From IMG/VR virus record IMGVR_UViG_3300034170_000020, positions 1 to 48,262 of that record: a stretch of DNA of 48,262 nt; one strand, written 5' to 3'. The DNA comes from a virus. Under the pieces are notes generated by a model. That model saw only the letters and a program-made list of their open reading frames with translations, did no database searches and had not been told where the DNA came from. Every line of letters begins with the position of its first letter. The first letter of the stretch is position 1. Shown one piece after another: positions 22,843-29,738 of the stretch. Made by a program: the position numbers and the translations under genes.

Positions 22843-23570
22843 CAGTCGAACACGGGCGGCTTGTAGCCTGGGGCTTTCAACAGTTTGCCCCGTGGCCGTT
22901 CTGGATCGCTGTCATCAGCCGAAACGAATGCCCACACATAGACCTTGGCGTCATCGTCGGCGTCTTTTGGTGTTGCCTGGGCATTGAACATTGCTTGTCG
23001 TGACTCAACAGCAATACCCAGGCTATCGGCCAAGGCTTTACAAACTGCGGCGGCGGCGTCTTCAGTACCCTGAAAGAACTTCGAAGCGTTCGACGTGCTG
23101 ACGGCTAACATGTCCTTATCTGCGTCAATACCCATTCGGTGTGCAAGGCCGTATGTAGTAACCAACACATCGGCGATGCCGTCGCGAATTTCGATCAGTG
23201 CCGCGTCACGCCCATTTTGGGCATATGAAATTTCCTCTTCGTTAGTAGCATTGGCTAGTTGTTTTGCCGCTATTTTCATAGCTAACAAACCATTAAGCAG
23301 TTCTTCCATTTCGGAAGTAATCAAATCAAATTGTTTGTAAATCTGTTCAACGTTTGCCGCGCCCGACGCGTTACCGATCAACTCGTTAAACGCGGATACG
23401 TCCGTGAAGTTGGTTTTGTTGTGCGCGTGCAAGGTGTTTTCGATTACACCCAGGACACGGCGAAAGGCTTCACCAGACGAATGCGAAGGGTCTTCGCAAG
23501 CCTTGGCGTGTGTTGTGGGCATGACAGCTTGGGCCAGAAGGTTAGCAAGCAGTACGTTTCGCATAGACAT
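22842..23570 (-). CDS. MazG/PRA-PH-like nucleotide pyrophosphohydrolase
   Basis: 242 aa. An all-alpha NTP-pyrophosphatase core is visible: ITSEMEELL (E87, E89, E90) and ALIEIRDGIADVL (E126, D129, D133), the E-x-x-E plus E-x-x-D metal pattern of MazG/PRA-PH enzymes. Phage MazG-type enzymes hydrolyse (d)NTPs or alarmones and are thought to keep the infected cell metabolically active. Start ATG 23570 follows the TM micro-gene with one base between. Contains octamer copies 22929 and 23514. Confidence 0.75.
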   Translation of the reverse strand: MSMRNVLLANLLAQAVMPTTHAKACEDPSHSSGEAFRRVLGVIENTLHAHNKTNFTDVSAFNELIGNASGAANVEQIYKQFDLITSEMEELLNGLLAMKIAAKQLANATNEEEISYAQNGRDAALIEIRDGIADVLVTTYGLAHRMGIDADKDMLAVSTSNASKFFQGTEDAAAAVCKALADSLGIAVESRQAMFNAQATPKDADDDAKVYVWAFVSADDSDPERPRGKLLKAPGYKPPVFD

Positions 23571-23572
23571 AG

Positions 23573-23680
23573 TTAGAACACCAGTTTGGCAACGGTAGCA
23601 ACCGAGCCGTATTGAATGGCCGCAAGAACCAAGATGGTGATTGCGGTGCCGATTACAAGAGCGAATGAATAACGAATCAT
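23573..23680 (-). CDS. 35-aa single-TM micro-protein
   Basis: MIRYSFALVIGTAITILVL starts a peptide with one membrane segment and a short tail ending AKLVF. It has an AGAGGG ribosome site and is the first gene after the promoter at 23707-23734, which supports real expression. Function unknown. Confidence 0.72.
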   Translation of the reverse strand: MIRYSFALVIGTAITILVLAAIQYGSVATVAKLVF

Positions 23681-23706
23681 GGTCGAACCCTCTAAGTGAT
23701 GATCCA

Positions 23707-23734
23707 ATCATACACCATTCGTTTCGGAATACAA
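23707..23734 (-). promoter_or_regulatory. Sigma70-type promoter
   Basis: TTGTAT (23734-23729), 16-base spacer, TATGAT (23712-23707), 27 bases upstream of the TM micro-gene ATG. Confidence 0.68.
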
Positions 23735-23735
23735 G

Positions 23736-23927
23736 CTACAAACCGTATTCTTTTACGAATTCGGCGTATTCATCAGCGCTTATCACGGCCTGCTTTCGGG
23801 CATCGTTTACGCAATCGTGAACACCTTTGGTTCGGCCAATGTTGAATTGCACGCGTAGCGCACGACGAAGCATAGCTTTATCGCGAAAGGTTGCTCCGCG
23901 CCACAGCCAGGGGAATTTATTTTCCAT
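23736..23927 (-). CDS. Hypothetical small basic protein
   Basis: 63 aa, basic helical centre (RDKAMLRRALRVQFNIGRTKG) and acidic end. Overlaps the upstream gene by 11 bp in another frame; a TTGGGG ribosome site precedes it. Last gene before the 23.7-kb promoter. Unknown function. Confidence 0.58.
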   Translation of the reverse strand: MENKFPWLWRGATFRDKAMLRRALRVQFNIGRTKGVHDCVNDARKQAVISADEYAEFVKEYGL

Positions 23928-24213
23928 TTAGAAACCCCAATACTTTAGCAAATCTTTCTTCTCGTTCACTGCGTTTAGCTTTGGAAATATAGGGTGCACT
24001 TTTCAATTTCCAGGGTGTACGGTTCGGGCGCCCTTCAAACAGCTCCGCCAACCATTTCTGGTTTGGAACATATTCACCGCGAGTCCTGGCAATGTACCGG
24101 CGAAGTTTTGCCAAGTGGTGGGCCTTAGACTTTTTTCTAAGCCCGTTATGATCACGAATAGAATTCGAAAGTTTAGCGTATTCATCCATAAGCGCATAAC
24201 GATACATATTCAT
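23917..24213 (-). CDS. Hypothetical basic protein
   Basis: 98 aa, strongly basic and helical (LRKKSKAHHLAKLRRYIARTRGE; ISKAKRSEREERF), suggesting nucleic-acid or ribosome contact. 4-bp overlap with the gene upstream. No family recognised. Confidence 0.58.
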   Translation of the reverse strand: MNMYRYALMDEYAKLSNSIRDHNGLRKKSKAHHLAKLRRYIARTRGEYVPNQKWLAELFEGRPNRTPWKLKSAPYISKAKRSEREERFAKVLGFLNGK

Positions 24214-24401
24214 GATTTCACCATGTTCATGGTTTGTACGGTAGTGTGCGCATGAAGCGACGCAATAAGAAAACCGAGTGGGATACCATTTGCCTTGGCT
24301 TCATCAATTGCTTGTGCAATGGCAGTGTCGAATGCGTAAACAACCAATTCGACTTCTTTACTTATTGGCAAAGGCTTTCGAATATCGGTTATGTTGCTCA
24401 T
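24210..24401 (-). CDS. Hypothetical protein
   Basis: 63 aa, helical middle (VVYAFDTAIAQAIDEAKANG) and a hydrophobic segment LGFLIASLHAH. Linked to its neighbours by ATGA and TAATG overlaps. Unknown function. Confidence 0.55.
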   Translation of the reverse strand: MSNITDIRKPLPISKEVELVVYAFDTAIAQAIDEAKANGIPLGFLIASLHAHTTVQTMNMVKS

Positions 24402-24682
24402 TATTGACCCTTCTTTTCAAATAGTGCGTTACCTGGGCCGGTGCCGGTAGCATTCACAATGCCCGCTTCAATCAACATGCAAGCCATGTCAACGTTTGCA
24501 TATGCAACCGCCATCATGAATGTTTGGCCGTGTTTTGGATCAGCAAGCGAAAGCTGTAGCGAACGAATCATTTCGACGCAACGTGTACGCTCTTGAAGTG
24601 ACATTGAATTGATAATCGACTGAATGTTTCCGCGTTCGATTTGCGATTTGTTCAGGTTGTCCGGCGTAAGATCGGTAATCAT
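24401..24682 (-). CDS. Hypothetical helical protein
   Basis: 93 aa, several short helices (IINSMSLQERTRCVEMIRSLQL; FMMAVAYANVDMACMLIEAG). TAATG junctions on both sides. Unknown function. Confidence 0.56.
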   Translation of the reverse strand: MITDLTPDNLNKSQIERGNIQSIINSMSLQERTRCVEMIRSLQLSLADPKHGQTFMMAVAYANVDMACMLIEAGIVNATGTGPGNALFEKKGQ

Positions 24683-24921
24683 TATTCAGTTTCCTTTAAG
24701 TCGTGAGCGCTCACTTTATCCGATTCCTGGTGAATTAGCCAGGACAACGCAGCGCCGTAACGCTGTTGGCCGGTGAATCCCTGGCGCGCACAGATGCGCT
24801 CAAGCGCAGCCATCGTGCCACCGTAGGCAATGAACTTCATACGCCTACCACCAAGCCGCCGAAGGGCTTCGTTTTCCCTGGCGGTCTGCGCGGCCTTGCG
24901 TTCGCGTGGCGTCAAAGCCAT
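24682..24921 (-). CDS. Hypothetical basic protein
   Basis: 79 aa starting MALTPRERKAAQTARENEAL, an N terminus common among small phage basic proteins. ATG 24921 lies in the 3' end of the two-TM gene; the longer frame starts with TTG. GC-rich relative to neighbours. Unknown function. Confidence 0.58.
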   Translation of the reverse strand: MALTPRERKAAQTARENEALRRLGGRRMKFIAYGGTMAALERICARQGFTGQQRYGAALSWLIHQESDKVSAHDLKETE

Positions 24922-25085
24922 ACATAGCGACCGTAATAAACAACGGCCCAAAAGATAGCGTTCATCATTCGCCAAATAGCCTCGATTTCGTAACCTTTAC
25001 CCCAGCTTCGCCATGCAAACCACGCATAACCGAAAGCAAGAACGCAGATAACAAAACCCATAATCGATTCGATAATTTCAATCAT
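24912..25085 (-). CDS. 57-aa two-TM membrane protein
   Basis: The peptide has a first membrane segment (IMGFVICVLAFGYAWFAW), a basic loop (RSWGKG) and a second hydrophobic/aromatic segment (MNAIFWAVVYYGRYVWL). ATG 25085 overlaps the preceding stop by 4 bp (ATGA) and its stop overlaps the next start, so it fits the operon. Function unknown. Confidence 0.7.
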   Translation of the reverse strand: MIEIIESIMGFVICVLAFGYAWFAWRSWGKGYEIEAIWRMMNAIFWAVVYYGRYVWL

Positions 25086-25366
25086 TTCACTTTACCCCAG
25101 CGGTCGCGTGGACCCGGATTGTTTTTAATCTTGATAACTTCGCGTTCGCGAATGCTACCGATAATCTGTATGATTAATTCGTGTTGATATTCACGGCATT
25201 CATCATACACAGTAAACAAATGCAAACCATTTGCACGGCTTCGACGTTCTTGAACTTCTTCCGGTGTTTCGTAAACGATATCGTGACCTTCTTGTAACAA
25301 AAGATCAATCATCATTCGCGAAAGAATAGATGGTGCGGAATGACCGCCTATAATCAAAACCTTCAT
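25082..25366 (-). CDS. Hypothetical alpha/beta protein
   Basis: 94 aa beginning MKVLIIGGHSAPSILSRMMIDLLLQEGHDIVY, a beta-loop-alpha-beta start that resembles a small Rossmann-type or phage nucleotide-binding fold. It continues with a charged segment and a basic end. Coupled to both neighbours by ATGA. Unknown function. Confidence 0.6.
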   Translation of the reverse strand: MKVLIIGGHSAPSILSRMMIDLLLQEGHDIVYETPEEVQERRSRANGLHLFTVYDECREYQHELIIQIIGSIREREVIKIKNNPGPRDRWGKVK

Positions 25367-25491
25367 TTCCGTTTACCTTTCATTTGAGGTTGCCCGCGAG
25401 GGTACAGTTTATACCAACCGACTTGGTATTGAAATAGCTCGCTTTTCGGATTGAACAGTTTTTCCTTAACGCTTGGCTTATTTATTTTCAT
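25363..25491 (-). CDS. 42-aa basic micro-protein
   Basis: MKINKPSVKEKLFNPKSEL starts a lysine-rich peptide with an aromatic middle (FQYQVGWYKLYP). Start and stop are both embedded in ATGA overlaps. Octamer copy 25496 sits at its ribosome-site position. Unknown function. Confidence 0.62.
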   Translation of the reverse strand: MKINKPSVKEKLFNPKSELFQYQVGWYKLYPRGQPQMKGKRK

Positions 25492-25619
25492 GGCATGCCC
25501 ACATTAACAAACACAAATGAGCCGCAATGCTCGCACCCAAGACGCCAAACAAGGTTCTTAGCGTCCCATTTGCGTTTGGGCGTTGACTGTTTAAGACAGC
25601 GAAAGCAAATTCTTTTCAT
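25488..25619 (-). CDS. 43-aa zinc-ribbon micro-protein
   Basis: MKRICFRCLKQS and LGCEHCGSF give a C-x2-C ... C-x2-C zinc ribbon of about 30 residues. TAATG start and ATGA end couple it to its neighbours. Similar to small phage RNA-polymerase- or ribosome-type ribbons in size only. Unknown function. Confidence 0.68.
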   Translation of the reverse strand: MKRICFRCLKQSTPKRKWDAKNLVWRLGCEHCGSFVFVNVGMP

Positions 25620-25903
25620 TAAATGAGTCCGCGCCAATCAATTTGGCGATAGTAATTAGGTGGACCGAATACGCGTGTGGTTCGCTTACCCAGTACGGCG
25701 ACGACATAATTAAAAGGATAATACCCGTTACGTTTGCGTCCAGCCCAAAGCGCTTTCAAGTCTTCGACGTGCATAGCTTTACGTTCAGGATGATCAGCCC
25801 GAAGCGTGCAAGTAATCAGACCCTTACACGAATTGTTTCGACTTGCGTTCTTGCAAGTACAATTCTTTTCGTTGTAGGCGTCAATCCAATCCCGTTTGTT
25901 CAT
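25619..25903 (-). CDS. Cys-rich hypothetical protein
   Basis: 94 aa with Cys in CTCKN, NSCKG and ITCTL, which could bind a metal, then a basic tyrosine-rich C-terminal half. 4-bp overlap upstream, 1-bp overlap downstream. Unknown function. Confidence 0.58.
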   Translation of the reverse strand: MNKRDWIDAYNEKNCTCKNASRNNSCKGLITCTLRADHPERKAMHVEDLKALWAGRKRNGYYPFNYVVAVLGKRTTRVFGPPNYYRQIDWRGLI

Positions 25904-26214
25904 TTCTTGACCTTCACATAGATAGTCGGGCGTTTGGCATACAATGCGCTGAACAACGGATTAACACCTTCAACCATTTTCATTGCCGCTTTCGGTGACT
26001 TAGCCATAACGCGACGGTAAGTCTGTTCGCCAGTGTGGTCAAGATACGTCACGCGGTACATTTTCAGTTGTGACGGATCATTCTGACCTTTACGCGCAAG
26101 GTGTGCCCGACCTAAAAAGCCATGCAATTGCGCTTCCTGGCTTAAGTCGGGATTGCCGTAAACCTTGAACCACTTTTCGAACTTGGCCCGTTCCACTTCC
26201 GTAAATTCGTTCAT
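25900..26214 (-). CDS. Hypothetical protein
   Basis: 104 aa: acidic helical start (EFTEVERAKFEKWFKVYG), then a small beta-alpha domain (YRVTYLDHTGEQTYRRVMAKSPKAA). Coupled by ATGA both sides. Unknown function. Confidence 0.58.
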   Translation of the reverse strand: MNEFTEVERAKFEKWFKVYGNPDLSQEAQLHGFLGRAHLARKGQNDPSQLKMYRVTYLDHTGEQTYRRVMAKSPKAAMKMVEGVNPLFSALYAKRPTIYVKVKK

Positions 26215-26561
26215 TCTTCAATCACTCGGTAGCCGCGCTCTTTAGCGAATGCTAATGCGTCAGACTCACAATCAAAAGTCGAACCATTTTCGCAAACCTT
26301 GTTTAATGTTCCGTATTTTACAACGACCCATCGGTCTTGCATATTTTCATAGACTTCGCAAGTGGGCTTTGCCATTTCGGCGGCATGTTCTTTTGCAATG
26401 ACCCATGCTCGAAATAGGTGGTTTGCGTGTTCCGATGTCTTGAACTGCCAATCAGAGTTAAATTTTCTATGATATTTTCCTTCGTAGAATAAAATGCTAG
26501 CCGCATTTGGATAACACAACTTTTCAAACGCAACGCGTTCTTCTTCAATATTAATGGACAT
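26211..26561 (-). CDS. Hypothetical alpha/beta protein
   Basis: 116 aa from ATG 26561 (GAGGCG upstream); longer frames start inside the preceding gene. Contains WQFKTSEHANHLFRAWVIAKEHA and a C-terminal beta-alpha-beta (RWVVVKYGTL...ALAFAKERGYRVIEE). Unknown function. Confidence 0.6.
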   Translation of the reverse strand: MSINIEEERVAFEKLCYPNAASILFYEGKYHRKFNSDWQFKTSEHANHLFRAWVIAKEHAAEMAKPTCEVYENMQDRWVVVKYGTLNKVCENGSTFDCESDALAFAKERGYRVIEE

Positions 26562-26832
26562 TTGGCGCCTCATAATGTCGGTGGAACATTTCATAACCGT
26601 ATTCTGAACCAGTATAGTGATATAACACGCCGATTGCAATCAACTCTTTCTGATCCAAATACACCAAAGTTGACGCACCGGCTTTAATAGTGCGCATTCG
26701 CGTTAGGTAGTCTTCGAACTTTACAACAGGTGCGCCTAGACGCTTCGCAATAGCGTCTTCTAATAGCTTTCGCGTATCGTGTTCGACACAAGAGGCTATG
26801 CGTTTCAAGGCTTCTTTCCGAAGGTCTCTCAT
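26551..26832 (-). CDS. Hypothetical protein
   Basis: 93 aa with a basic helical start (RDLRKEALKRIASCVEHDTRKLLEDAIAKRLG) and a C-terminal part rich in Tyr and His. ATGA overlap with the gene upstream; 11-bp overlap downstream. Unknown function. Confidence 0.56.
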   Translation of the reverse strand: MRDLRKEALKRIASCVEHDTRKLLEDAIAKRLGAPVVKFEDYLTRMRTIKAGASTLVYLDQKELIAIGVLYHYTGSEYGYEMFHRHYEAPNVH

Positions 26833-27068
26833 TTGATCAACTCCTTACGAACCACATTGATATCACGCGGCAAGTCAAATAACATTTTTACTTGTTTATT
26901 GCTTTGGCGTTGCATTTGAATTTTCCCATTACTCATTACTTGTATAATGTCAAATGGAATTTTAGCAGTGTTGCTATTGCCGTTATGTTCGATAGTTACT
27001 AACACACTATCTTGGCCGATGTGTTTCAGTTCAATTTCATAGAACCGAGTCTTTTCAGCGTTGTACAC
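26829..27068 (-). CDS. Hypothetical small beta-rich protein
   Basis: 79 aa, beta-rich (FYEIELKHIGQDSVLVTIEHNG). The proposed start is GTG 27068 inside the preceding gene, with only a weak ribosome site, so the N terminus is uncertain. Unknown function. Confidence 0.5.
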   Translation of the reverse strand: MYNAEKTRFYEIELKHIGQDSVLVTIEHNGNSNTAKIPFDIIQVMSNGKIQMQRQSNKQVKMLFDLPRDINVVRKELIK

Positions 27069-27193
27069 ACGAACGCTTTCACCAATGCGCCACCATCAAC
27101 TACCCGCGTCATATTTGAAGTATTGCAACCGCTTGCAGCCTGAAGAATTTTCAGCATCTCGTCTTGCTCCGTTGTTCGTTTCGATGGGTTCAT
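27026..27193 (-). CDS. Hypothetical small protein
   Basis: 55 aa from ATG 27193: MNPSKRTTEQDEMLKILQAASG then a segment (NMTRVVDGGALVKAFVCTTLKRL) that could be a helix-turn-helix. Ribosome site weak. Overlaps the next gene by 43 bp in another frame. Confidence 0.48.
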   Translation of the reverse strand: MNPSKRTTEQDEMLKILQAASGCNTSNMTRVVDGGALVKAFVCTTLKRLGSMKLN

Positions 27194-27229
27194 TATTGCA
27201 AAACCCATTCGAAACATCAACCGATTTAT

Positions 27230-27418
27230 CTATTCGGGCGACGAACGGTTATCGAATGTGATTTTTAAGCTAACCGTTCTTTCGACTTGGGTGCATTCCC
27301 GGCTTCTGTTTCTATCGGCTTTTTGAGCCATATAAAGCGATAAGGCATCAAGGTCGATTTCCATTTCGGTTTCGTATTCTGTCCCGTCTTGTCGGCGGTA
27401 ACGTCTAGCTATTTTCAT
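27230..27418 (-). CDS. Hypothetical small protein
   Basis: 62 aa, basic start (KIARRYRRQDG), acidic middle (EYETEMEIDLDAL). ATGA overlap with the gene upstream. Unknown function. Confidence 0.52.
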   Translation of the reverse strand: MKIARRYRRQDGTEYETEMEIDLDALSLYMAQKADRNRSRECTQVERTVSLKITFDNRSSPE

Positions 27419-27603
27419 GATTCAATTCCCCATTCCTGTTCAAGCAAAAGTTTAGCCCGCGTGACGATACATTCGGGCGTATGTTGAAGAATACCATGAT
27501 TGTCAAGCCAACTTTCACAATGCGAACACCATTGGCCGTAAGCCACGGTATGGGCTTTCGCTACCGCTTCGGCCAGCTCTTTCGTAATCAGTAGCATTGT
27601 CAT
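27415..27603 (-). CDS. Small zinc-finger-like protein
   Basis: 62 aa with CSHCESWLDNHGILQHTPEC, a C-x2-C ... H/C cluster that could hold one zinc, between two helices. ATGA overlaps both sides. Unknown function. Confidence 0.6.
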   Translation of the reverse strand: MTMLLITKELAEAVAKAHTVAYGQWCSHCESWLDNHGILQHTPECIVTRAKLLLEQEWGIES

Positions 27604-27836
27604 ACCAAAACCCCTTTGAACGACTCACGAAAACCCAAGCGACTGCGAACAATTGCGTATGTAACGAACGTAACTGTCATATCGCCAGGATATGGATTAC
27701 GAATATCCCAATCTGGCGAAGGCTTAGGCGCTGCATTCAAATGGGTTTGCGCCCTGGGTAGATTCCGGCATTGCCCGTCAAGCGGACCCCCTACGAATTC
27801 AACCCAAACCATTTCGATTTCGTTATTATCGTTCAT
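27600..27836 (-). CDS. Conserved phage hypothetical (FVGGPLDGQ motif)
   Basis: 78 aa. The VEFVGGPLDGQ start and a closing Y-rich strand are typical of a widespread small actinophage/proteobacterial phage and bacterial family of unknown function. Overlaps its downstream neighbour by 4 bp. Confidence 0.58.
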   Translation of the reverse strand: MNDNNEIEMVWVEFVGGPLDGQCRNLPRAQTHLNAAPKPSPDWDIRNPYPGDMTVTFVTYAIVRSRLGFRESFKGVLV

Positions 27837-27839
27837 AAA

Positions 27840-27911
27840 TCACCTATTGCAAATTAGCCCCAGTATTAAGAATACGATTGCCGCCAGGGAAAGCATTTCA
27901 ACGATATTCAT
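27840..27911 (-). CDS. 23-aa TM micro-peptide
   Basis: MNIVEMLSLAAIVFLILGLI followed by three residues is almost entirely one membrane helix. It has an upstream AGGAAGG ribosome site and an ATGA overlap with the 53-aa gene before it, which argues for real translation. Function unknown. Confidence 0.58.
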   Translation of the reverse strand: MNIVEMLSLAAIVFLILGLICNR

Positions 27912-28069
27912 TTCTTGACCTTCCTGTAAACGCCAAACCCGAACAACATAAGTGCCACGAATGGAATGAAGTATTCAGCGTATTTCATGCAAAACGCAAG
28001 CATTGCGAAAATCATTAGAATGATAAGCCATTCTGAAAGTTCACTGAATATCGCTTTCAAGACATTCAT
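27908..28069 (-). CDS. 53-aa two-TM membrane protein
   Basis: Two hydrophobic segments (WLIILMIFAMLAFCM and FIPFVALMLFGFGVY) and a basic end (RKVKK). TAATG start and ATGA end fit the operon. Function unknown. Confidence 0.66.
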   Translation of the reverse strand: MNVLKAIFSELSEWLIILMIFAMLAFCMKYAEYFIPFVALMLFGFGVYRKVKK

Positions 28070-28338
28070 TATTTCACCCTTGCTACTTCATAGCAACCGA
28101 ATTCGGTATGCTTAATCACAATGAATTTGCGTTCGTCTTTCTTGTTCTGAACCGCAACCCGATTTCGCAATGTCTTTTCGTTCTTGTCTTCGAATGAAAT
28201 GATAAAGCACTGACCTGCAAGCATGGCAACGAATGGATAGCCCGTTTCCGGCGCAGCCTGGATGCCCACAATAGCCGGTTCGTTGCCGATGGTGCGCGCC
28301 AGGGCTTTAGGCGAGCATTGTTGAATTTGGTAAGTCAT
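28069..28338 (-). CDS. Hypothetical protein
   Basis: 89 aa, beta-rich with hydrophobic core strands (GYPFVAMLAGQCFIISFE; RKFIVIKHTEFGCYEV). Contains octamer copy 28263 at the start of a GC-rich patch. Unknown function. Confidence 0.57.
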   Translation of the reverse strand: MTYQIQQCSPKALARTIGNEPAIVGIQAAPETGYPFVAMLAGQCFIISFEDKNEKTLRNRVAVQNKKDERKFIVIKHTEFGCYEVARVK

Positions 28339-28533
28339 TTAAAACCCCGGATTGTTAAAACCGCGTTCAATTCGCTTTGGTTTGGCACTATCATAGCCAC
28401 GGCGATAAGCCATGTCCAAAACATCATAGCGTTCTGTCGAAGCATTGCTAGAACCGAATTCCTTACGTTGGTTGTAGTCTTGCCAACCGGCTGATTCTTG
28501 GTCTTTGATTTCTTTCTGTGTTGGGTAAGTCAT
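28339..28533 (-). CDS. Hypothetical small protein
   Basis: 64 aa starting MTYPTQKEIKDQESAGWQDYN; TAATG junction decides ATG 28533. Polar, tyrosine-rich (MAYRRGYDSAKPKRIERG). Unknown function. Confidence 0.55.
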   Translation of the reverse strand: MTYPTQKEIKDQESAGWQDYNQRKEFGSSNASTERYDVLDMAYRRGYDSAKPKRIERGFNNPGF

Positions 28534-28766
28534 TAGGGGCATTCCATACATTGGCCGTTGCAATCACAATCACCGCATTCGGGGCACGGTTCGTCTTCTT
28601 CACTTCTCTCGTTCAGCATTTCGTGTATGTTGGCAACCTTCTTACCCCAGCGGATAAGAAAGCGTTCGATTTCTTTCAATTCGGCTTCGTCGTGGAAGCT
28701 GTCACCGCTAAAAAATGCTGCGTCGATTTCCTGAATAGCTTCTAGAACTAAGGGATGAATGCTCAT
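28533..28766 (-). CDS. Small protein with Cys-rich C-terminal cluster
   Basis: 77 aa: acidic helical body followed by CPECGDCDCNGQCMEC, six cysteines in 16 residues that could bind one or two zinc ions or an Fe-S cluster. ATGA overlap upstream. Unknown function. Confidence 0.6.
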   Translation of the reverse strand: MSIHPLVLEAIQEIDAAFFSGDSFHDEAELKEIERFLIRWGKKVANIHEMLNERSEEDEPCPECGDCDCNGQCMECP

Positions 28767-29080
28767 ACTGGATTACCTTTTGGCGCTGGGTTTAGCCAAG
28801 GGCTAGTTTGTTCTGGTTCGGGATTGGGTATGGTCGGATCAGATTCGACGTATGATTCAATGTCAGCGTAGACGTTGCAAATAGTCTTCGCTTCGTCAAT
28901 GTCACATAACCCTTTCTCAACAAGGTGTTCAACCAAACGCCCGATACATTCAGCGTTCAAACGCGCTTGACCGGCTGCATATTCGACTAACCCCTGTTCA
29001 TTAGGGTATTCAGGTTCGATTGCCGAAGCCAACGACATTTCTTTGTCGTTACCACACCATTTCTTAACGATTACTTTCAT
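28763..29080 (-). CDS. Hypothetical acidic protein
   Basis: 105 aa, helical middle (CIGRLVEHLVEKGLCDIDEAKTICNVY), proline-rich end. An AAGGTGG ribosome site precedes the ATG. Unknown function. Confidence 0.57.
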   Translation of the reverse strand: MKVIVKKWCGNDKEMSLASAIEPEYPNEQGLVEYAAGQARLNAECIGRLVEHLVEKGLCDIDEAKTICNVYADIESYVESDPTIPNPEPEQTSPWLNPAPKGNPV

Positions 29081-29094
29081 TTCAGATGCCCACC

Positions 29095-29250
29095 TTATTT
29101 GCTGACGGAATAGAAACCGTTAATCCAACCGCGACCGTAGGCGTCAAGCGCCCAAAGCGGCAAAGATTTCGGCGGTGATTTGAAACGCTTAACAATGCCG
29201 TGTTGGAAACCCAACCATTGAAAGTAAGCCTTGCCTGTGAATCGTTTCAT
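29095..29250 (-). CDS. 51-aa basic aromatic micro-protein
   Basis: MKRFTGKAYFQWLGFQ starts a basic peptide rich in F, W and Y, ending GWINGFYSVSK. It is the first gene after the iteron region and 38 bases downstream of a TATGAT box. Ribosome site weak. Unknown function. Confidence 0.6.
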   Translation of the reverse strand: MKRFTGKAYFQWLGFQHGIVKRFKSPPKSLPLWALDAYGRGWINGFYSVSK

Positions 29251-29257
29251 AGCTTCG

Positions 29258-29684
29258 TATCCCGTTCGGTTTCTGTTTCGGCATGTGAATCATAGCACAG
29301 GTCGGGATAGTCGGGATACCATTCGTCGGAACTATCCCGATTTGCCTTATATTTATCCCGTTATATGAGTGGGGGCTAATACGGACGAAAGCCCCGGCCC
29401 TGTTGGTCTATATCTATATATAAGAAGAATATATTATTTTATTAAATAATTATTTATTGAAAAACCGGGGGTACTGTTTCTGTGAACGGAAATTACACAC
29501 TATCCCGATATCCCGTATCCCGATGGGATATCACGAATGAAGTGGGATATCCCGACCCCTTGGGACACCCCCAGTACCCTAATATTTTTAATACGCCTAA
29601 TATCTCAATAGAATCAATCACTTAGCCCTAATACCTGACTAATACGCGTAATATAGTTCTCAAACCCGACCAGTGGTATCCCGA
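29258..29684. other. Iteron-rich intergenic region, candidate replication origin
   Basis: The gene-free stretch 29251-29738 holds about eleven copies or near copies of TATCCCG(A/T). Plus copies start at 29258, 29333, 29354, 29501, 29509, 29516, 29548 and 29677; minus copies are at 29302, 29311, 29523 and 29543, the last two with one mismatch. Three are in direct tandem with 7-8 base spacing, and 29544-29553 is the palindrome GGGATATCCC. An AT-rich tract (29406-29460) lies between two iteron groups. A second word, TAATAC/TAATAT, recurs at 29375-29655. Clustered iterons beside an AT-rich tract are typical of theta origins; function is inferred. Confidence 0.7.
29289..29297 (-). promoter_or_regulatory. 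Extended -10 box (TGC TATGAT)
   Basis: TGCTATGAT on minus, without a recognisable -35. TATCCCGA iterons lie just upstream (29302 and 29311), so the promoter may depend on an iteron-binding protein. Confidence 0.5.
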
Positions 29685-29690
29685 AGGCAC

Positions 29691-29721
29691 AAAAAACCCC
29701 AAACATTTCTGAATGGGGTTT
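29691..29721 (-). terminator. Intrinsic terminator after P-loop gene
   Basis: On minus AAACCCC and GGGGTTT form the stem, followed by TTTTTTG. It ends the transcript of the 29739-30704 gene before it enters the iteron region. Confidence 0.85.
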
Positions 29722-29738
29722 CGGTTTAGCTTACGGAT

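Noticed and set aside
19297-29250. tRNA genes or a CRISPR array in the small-gene block
   Set aside because: I saw no cloverleaf with a T-loop GTTCRA box, no CCA-type end and no regularly spaced repeats; a tRNA search program would be decisive.
29372-29395. GGGGCT...AGCCCC hairpin as a terminator
   Set aside because: No T run follows on either strand; it may be structural DNA or RNA in the origin region, but it is not an intrinsic terminator.
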